From positions 1 through 7,477 of the forward strand of contig JAEMSV010000151.1 in NCBI GenBank assembly GCA_016462625.1: a stretch of 7,477 nucleotides of DNA, in the 5' to 3' direction. This document shows, piece after piece, positions 4,705-7,477 of this stretch (positions are counted from its first letter, which is position 1; the number at the start of each line of letters is the position of its first letter). The stretch is from Solirubrobacteraceae bacterium (GTDB lineage: Bacteria; Actinomycetota; Thermoleophilia; Solirubrobacterales; Solirubrobacteraceae). The notes beneath the pieces were generated by a model. That model searched no databases. It worked only from the letters and a program-made list of their open reading frames with translations, and had not been told where the DNA came from. Made by a program: the position numbers and the translations under genes.

Positions 4705-7023
4705 ATGCACTTCAGTCGAGGTCGCCTGCTCACCGCCGGACTCGCCGCGGGGGTGATCAGCGTCGCGGGCGTCGGTGCCGTCGTAGCGGGCACGAGCTCG
4801 AGTGACGAGACCGCGCTCGAACCGTCGGGGGTGACGCAGGAGCGCAGCGTCGAGAGGCGCGTGGACCGGCTGATCCGCCGCATGACGCTCGACGAGAAGC
4901 TGCAGCAGCTGACCCTCGCCTCGGACGGGCAGATCACGGACGAGCAGGCGGCCGCTGGGATCGGAGGGGTCTTCAGCCTCACCGACCCCGAGAAGATCGA
5001 TCACCTGCAGCACGTCGCCGTCGAGCAGTCGCGCCTGCACATCCCGATCCTGTTCGCGTACGACACGATCCACGGCTACCGGACGATCTTCCCGATCCCG
5101 CTCGGCGCCGCCAGCAGCTTCGATCCGGACGTCGCGGCAGCCGATCATCGCGTCGGCGCGCTCGAGTCCGCCGCCGTGGGGATCAAGCAGATCTACAGCC
5201 CGATGGTCGACGTCTCGCACGACCCGCGCTGGGGCCGGATCTCCGAGGCCGCCGGTGAGGATCCCTACCTGAACTCGGTGATGGCGGCCGCGCGCGTCAA
5301 GGCGGCCCAGGGCACCGACTACAGCAAGCCCGACAAGGTGCTGACGAGCGTCAAGCACTTCGCCGCGTACGGCCAGCCCGAAGGCGGACGGGACTACAAC
5401 ACCACCGACATGTCCGAGCAGCGGTTGCGGAACCTGTACCTGCCGCCGTTCAAGGCCGCGATCGACGCCGGCGCGGATTCGGTGATGTGCTCGTTCAACG
5501 CGATCAACGGCGTCCCGGGCTGCGCGAACGCGCACACTGAGACGGACATCCTCAAGCGCGAGTGGGGCTTCGATGGCTTCATCGAGAGCGACTACACGGC
5601 GGTCGCCGAGGAGCGCGCCTGCCCGCCGAAGGCGCCGGACGAGGGTCCGTGCGGCCACGGCACGGCGGCGAACGGACCCGAGGCGGCCGCGAACGCGCTG
5701 AACGCCGGCACCGATTCGGAGATGGTGTCGACGAGCTACCGCGACTACGGCAAGGAGCTCGTGCGCAGCGGCCAGGTCCCGATGGCGCGCATCAACGACG
5801 CGGTGCGCCGCATCCTGCGGGTCAAGTTCCGCCTCGGCCTGTTCGAGCACCCGTACGTCGATCCGGCGAAGGCCGAAGACGCGCAGCTGCTTCCCGAGAG
5901 CCGCGCGGCCGCTCGCAGGGCCGCTGGGCGCTCGATGGTGCTGCTGAAGAACGAGGGCGGCGTGCTGCCGCTGGAGACCGACAAGTCGGTTGCCGTGATC
6001 GGTCCGCTCGGCGACAACCAGCACGACCTGCTCGGGCCGTGGTGGGGCAAGGGCGAGGACGCCGACGTGGTGAGCCTGTACGCGGGCATCAAGGCGCAGA
6101 ACCCGGACACGACGTTCACCGAGGGCTGCAAGATGATCGACAACGACATCTACGACCCGGCGAACGAGTGCCCGTCTGATGCGGGCTTCCCCGAAGCTGT
6201 CGCGGCCGCGGAGGCCGCGGATCAGGTCGTCATCGCGGTGGGTGAGGTGCGCGGTCAGAGCGGCGAGGCCGAGGTTCGGAGCAAGATCGACCTGCCCGGC
6301 AAGCAGCAGGCGCTCATCGACGCGGTGAAGGCGACGGGCAAGCCGTTCACCGTGGTGCTGTTCAACGGGCGGCCGCTGGATCTGACCGAGGTCGCGGCAT
6401 CGTCGCCGGCGATCCTCGAGGCCTGGTTCCCGGGCGTCGAGGCCGGCAACGCGGCGGCGGACGTGCTGTTCGGGAAGGTGAATCCCGGCGGCAAGCTCCC
6501 GGTGAGCTTCCCGCGCAGCGTCGGCCAGCTGCCGATCTACTACAACCACGAGCCGACGGGCCGGCCGTGTGACGCGACGAGCAAGTACAACTCGCGCTAC
6601 CGCGACATTGCGAGCTGCGCGCCGTTGTACGAGTTCGGGTTCGGGCTCAGCTACACCACGTTCGCGATGTCGAACCTGCGCCTGAGCGCATCGTCGATGA
6701 GTGCGCGGGGCGGGAGCATCCAGGTGACCGTGGACGTGAAGAACACGGGCACGCGGACCGGCGACGAGGTCGCACAGCTGTACATCCACGACCCGGTCGC
6801 GAGCATCTCGCAGCCGGTGCGGCGGCTGCGAGGTTTCCAGCGCGTGACGCTGGAACCGGGGGATTCGACCCCGGTGACGTGGACGCTGGACCGCAGCGAC
6901 GTCGGCTTCTACGACAACAGCGGTCGTTTTGTCGTGGAGCCCGGATCGGTGGACGTATACGTGGGAAGCAGCTCCAGCGCGAGCGACCTCACGCAGTCGT
7001 TCACCGTGACCGGTCGCGGGTGA
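4705..7023 (+). CDS. Secreted family 3 glycoside hydrolase, BglX-like beta-glucosidase
   Basis: A complete 772-residue GH3 enzyme, close in length to periplasmic BglX. Residues 1 to about 30 are a Sec-type signal peptide (short basic start, long hydrophobic core ending 'GAVVAG'), with no lipobox cysteine. The barrel domain (about 50-385) shows 'FAYDTIHGYRTIFP' (117-129), 'DPRWGRISEAAGEDPYL' (173-189), 'KHFAAYG' (217-223) and 'GFDGFIESDY', whose Asp296 is the expected nucleophile. The second domain (about 410-650) carries 'GQSGEAEV', with Glu521 the expected acid/base, and 'FGFGLSYTTF'. A fibronectin-III-like domain (about 670-757) follows. The reaction is release of terminal beta-D-glucosyl units, though xylosidase or mixed specificity cannot be excluded. 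Eight cysteines of the mature protein fall in four close pairs, consistent with disulfides outside the cell. It is divergent from the GlxA-type regulator; a functional link is possible but unproven. Confidence 0.95.
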   Translation: MHFSRGRLLTAGLAAGVISVAGVGAVVAGTSSSDETALEPSGVTQERSVERRVDRLIRRMTLDEKLQQLTLASDGQITDEQAAAGIGGVFSLTDPEKIDHLQHVAVEQSRLHIPILFAYDTIHGYRTIFPIPLGAASSFDPDVAAADHRVGALESAAVGIKQIYSPMVDVSHDPRWGRISEAAGEDPYLNSVMAAARVKAAQGTDYSKPDKVLTSVKHFAAYGQPEGGRDYNTTDMSEQRLRNLYLPPFKAAIDAGADSVMCSFNAINGVPGCANAHTETDILKREWGFDGFIESDYTAVAEERACPPKAPDEGPCGHGTAANGPEAAANALNAGTDSEMVSTSYRDYGKELVRSGQVPMARINDAVRRILRVKFRLGLFEHPYVDPAKAEDAQLLPESRAAARRAAGRSMVLLKNEGGVLPLETDKSVAVIGPLGDNQHDLLGPWWGKGEDADVVSLYAGIKAQNPDTTFTEGCKMIDNDIYDPANECPSDAGFPEAVAAAEAADQVVIAVGEVRGQSGEAEVRSKIDLPGKQQALIDAVKATGKPFTVVLFNGRPLDLTEVAASSPAILEAWFPGVEAGNAAADVLFGKVNPGGKLPVSFPRSVGQLPIYYNHEPTGRPCDATSKYNSRYRDIASCAPLYEFGFGLSYTTFAMSNLRLSASSMSARGGSIQVTVDVKNTGTRTGDEVAQLYIHDPVASISQPVRRLRGFQRVTLEPGDSTPVTWTLDRSDVGFYDNSGRFVVEPGSVDVYVGSSSSASDLTQSFTVTGRG

Positions 7024-7477
7024 GAGCGAAACGCCGGGACGCTTGCGTCCCGGCGTTGCCCGCCGGGTCGACCGCGGTCGCCGTCAGCAGGTAGCGGCCG
7101 AGGGCGAGCCGGCGGGCCTTCGACAGCTGGCCCTTGAAGAGGATCGCGTTCGCGCCGGCGCGGCCGTACACCGTGAGCGTGCCCCGCACGTTGGCGATCG
7201 TGCAGCGCGGCTTGGAGCGGTTCTTCGCCGTCGTCTTCCGGCACGTGCGGCCGACGCGGCGCCCGGCCTTCGGCTGCGCGAAGGTCAGGGTCACCTTCGC
7301 CGCCTCGCTGAGGGTGAAGCGCAGCGTCGTGCCGCGACGGCGGGTGACCGACCGCCCGAGCGTCAGGCCGGTCAGCCGGGGCGCGGTGACGTCCGTCGTG
7401 CTCGTGGCCGGCGTTCCGCTCGCGCCGGTCGCCGCAGGCGCGTCGGGCGACGGGGGCGTCGGGTCTCCGCTCGGGGC
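7001..7477 (-). CDS. Probable secreted protein with C-terminal Solirubrobacterales-type beta-sandwich domain, 5' end cut by window edge
   Basis: The frame is open from the right edge (7477) to a TGA at 7003-7001, giving 158 visible residues of the C-terminus; the start lies outside the window. The first 30 residues are a Pro/Ala/Ser/Thr-rich linker ('APSGDPTPPSPDAPAATGAS...'). From about 33 comes a beta-rich domain, 'RLTGLTLG', 'TTLRFTLSEAAKVTLTF', 'AGRRVGRTCRK' (C79), 'PRCT' (C92), 'GRYLLTATAVDPAGN' and 'RRFAL'. I recognise this arrangement as a recurrent C-terminal module of exported proteins in Solirubrobacterales, with an Ig/fibronectin-like feel. Its function is unknown; surface attachment or binding is a guess. 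The catalytic or main domain is not visible. The last 23 bp overlap the 3' end of the convergent glucosidase gene, and a strong hairpin lies within its coding sequence. Confidence 0.8.
   Translation of the reverse strand, partial: APSGDPTPPSPDAPAATGASGTPATSTTDVTAPRLTGLTLGRSVTRRRGTTLRFTLSEAAKVTLTFAQPKAGRRVGRTCRKTTAKNRSKPRCTIANVRGTLTVYGRAGANAILFKGQLSKARRLALGRYLLTATAVDPAGNAGTQASRRFALTRDRSR
7030..7057. terminator. Perfect 12-bp hairpin after the glucosidase stop, possible intrinsic terminator
   Basis: AACGCCGGGACG (7030-7041) is perfectly complementary to CGTCCCGGCGTT (7046-7057), with a CTTG loop, starting 7 nt after the glucosidase stop. No run of T follows on the plus strand and only TTT follows on the minus strand, so it is not a classical U-tract terminator. 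High-GC actinobacteria often use hairpins without a U-tract. The hairpin lies inside the coding region of the opposing minus-strand gene (residues about 141-149 of the visible part). Confidence 0.6.

Noticed and set aside
4563..4982. N-terminal extension of the GlxA-type regulator to 4982 or to the ATG at 4580
   Set aside because: The long extension is antisense to the glucosidase signal-peptide region, and the 4580 ATG lacks a binding site and would put the conserved operator inside the coding sequence. Comparison with copy A points to 4562.
3829..6789. A very long minus-strand open frame (986 codons) opposite the glucosidase and out of frame within the regulator
   Set aside because: It is antisense to a glycosidase with all its catalytic motifs and then runs through the regulator in the wrong frame. 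Its translation is Arg/Ala/His-rich without domain motifs, as expected of a shadow in high-GC DNA.
1..7477. tRNA or rRNA genes, CRISPR arrays, insertion sequences or prophage
   Set aside because: I saw no cloverleaf-like sequence, no regularly spaced repeats, no transposase or integrase motifs and no terminal inverted repeats. The only repeats are the duplicated leader and short hairpins.

Overview
The window is GC-rich DNA (about 70% by eye) with dense coding. It most resembles a high-GC actinobacterium, probably of the Thermoleophilia / Solirubrobacterales type. The main clue is the right-hand partial gene. Its C-terminal domain (a 'FTLSEAAKVTLTF' strand, a 'GRR-G-TCR' segment, 'RCT', then 'YLLTATAVDPAGN') is a pattern I associate with abundant secreted proteins of that order. 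This placement comes from recall of families, not from a search.

Left and centre (1-4562) hold five genes, all on the minus strand. In transcription order they are: a GlxA-type regulator (DJ-1/PfpI domain plus AraC helix-turn-helix); a membrane-anchored alpha/beta hydrolase; an HD-domain protein related to cyanamide hydratase; a zinc-independent quinone-oxidoreductase-like MDR enzyme; and a GNAT acetyltransferase cut by the window edge. The last four are packed as an operon: a 1-nt TGATG overlap, a 10-nt gap in which the Shine-Dalgarno contains the upstream stop codon, and a 24-nt gap.

The most informative non-coding feature is a duplicated leader of about 60 bp. One copy lies immediately upstream of the regulator gene and the other immediately upstream of the hydrolase. 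Each carries the same two TGGCAG-ATCGT direct repeats exactly 46 bp apart. This suggests that the regulator controls both itself and the four-gene operon. The chemistry of the operon (hydrolase, HD hydratase/hydrolase, NADPH-dependent reductase, acetyltransferase) suggests small-molecule turnover or detoxification, but the substrate is unknown.

Right side (4705-7477): divergent from the regulator is a complete secreted family 3 glycoside hydrolase (BglX-like beta-glucosidase). It runs head-on into a minus-strand gene for a probable secreted protein. The two coding regions overlap by 23 bp at their 3' ends. A perfect 12-bp hairpin just past the glucosidase stop lies inside the coding sequence of the opposing gene. 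I see no RNA genes, insertion sequences, CRISPR arrays or phage genes.
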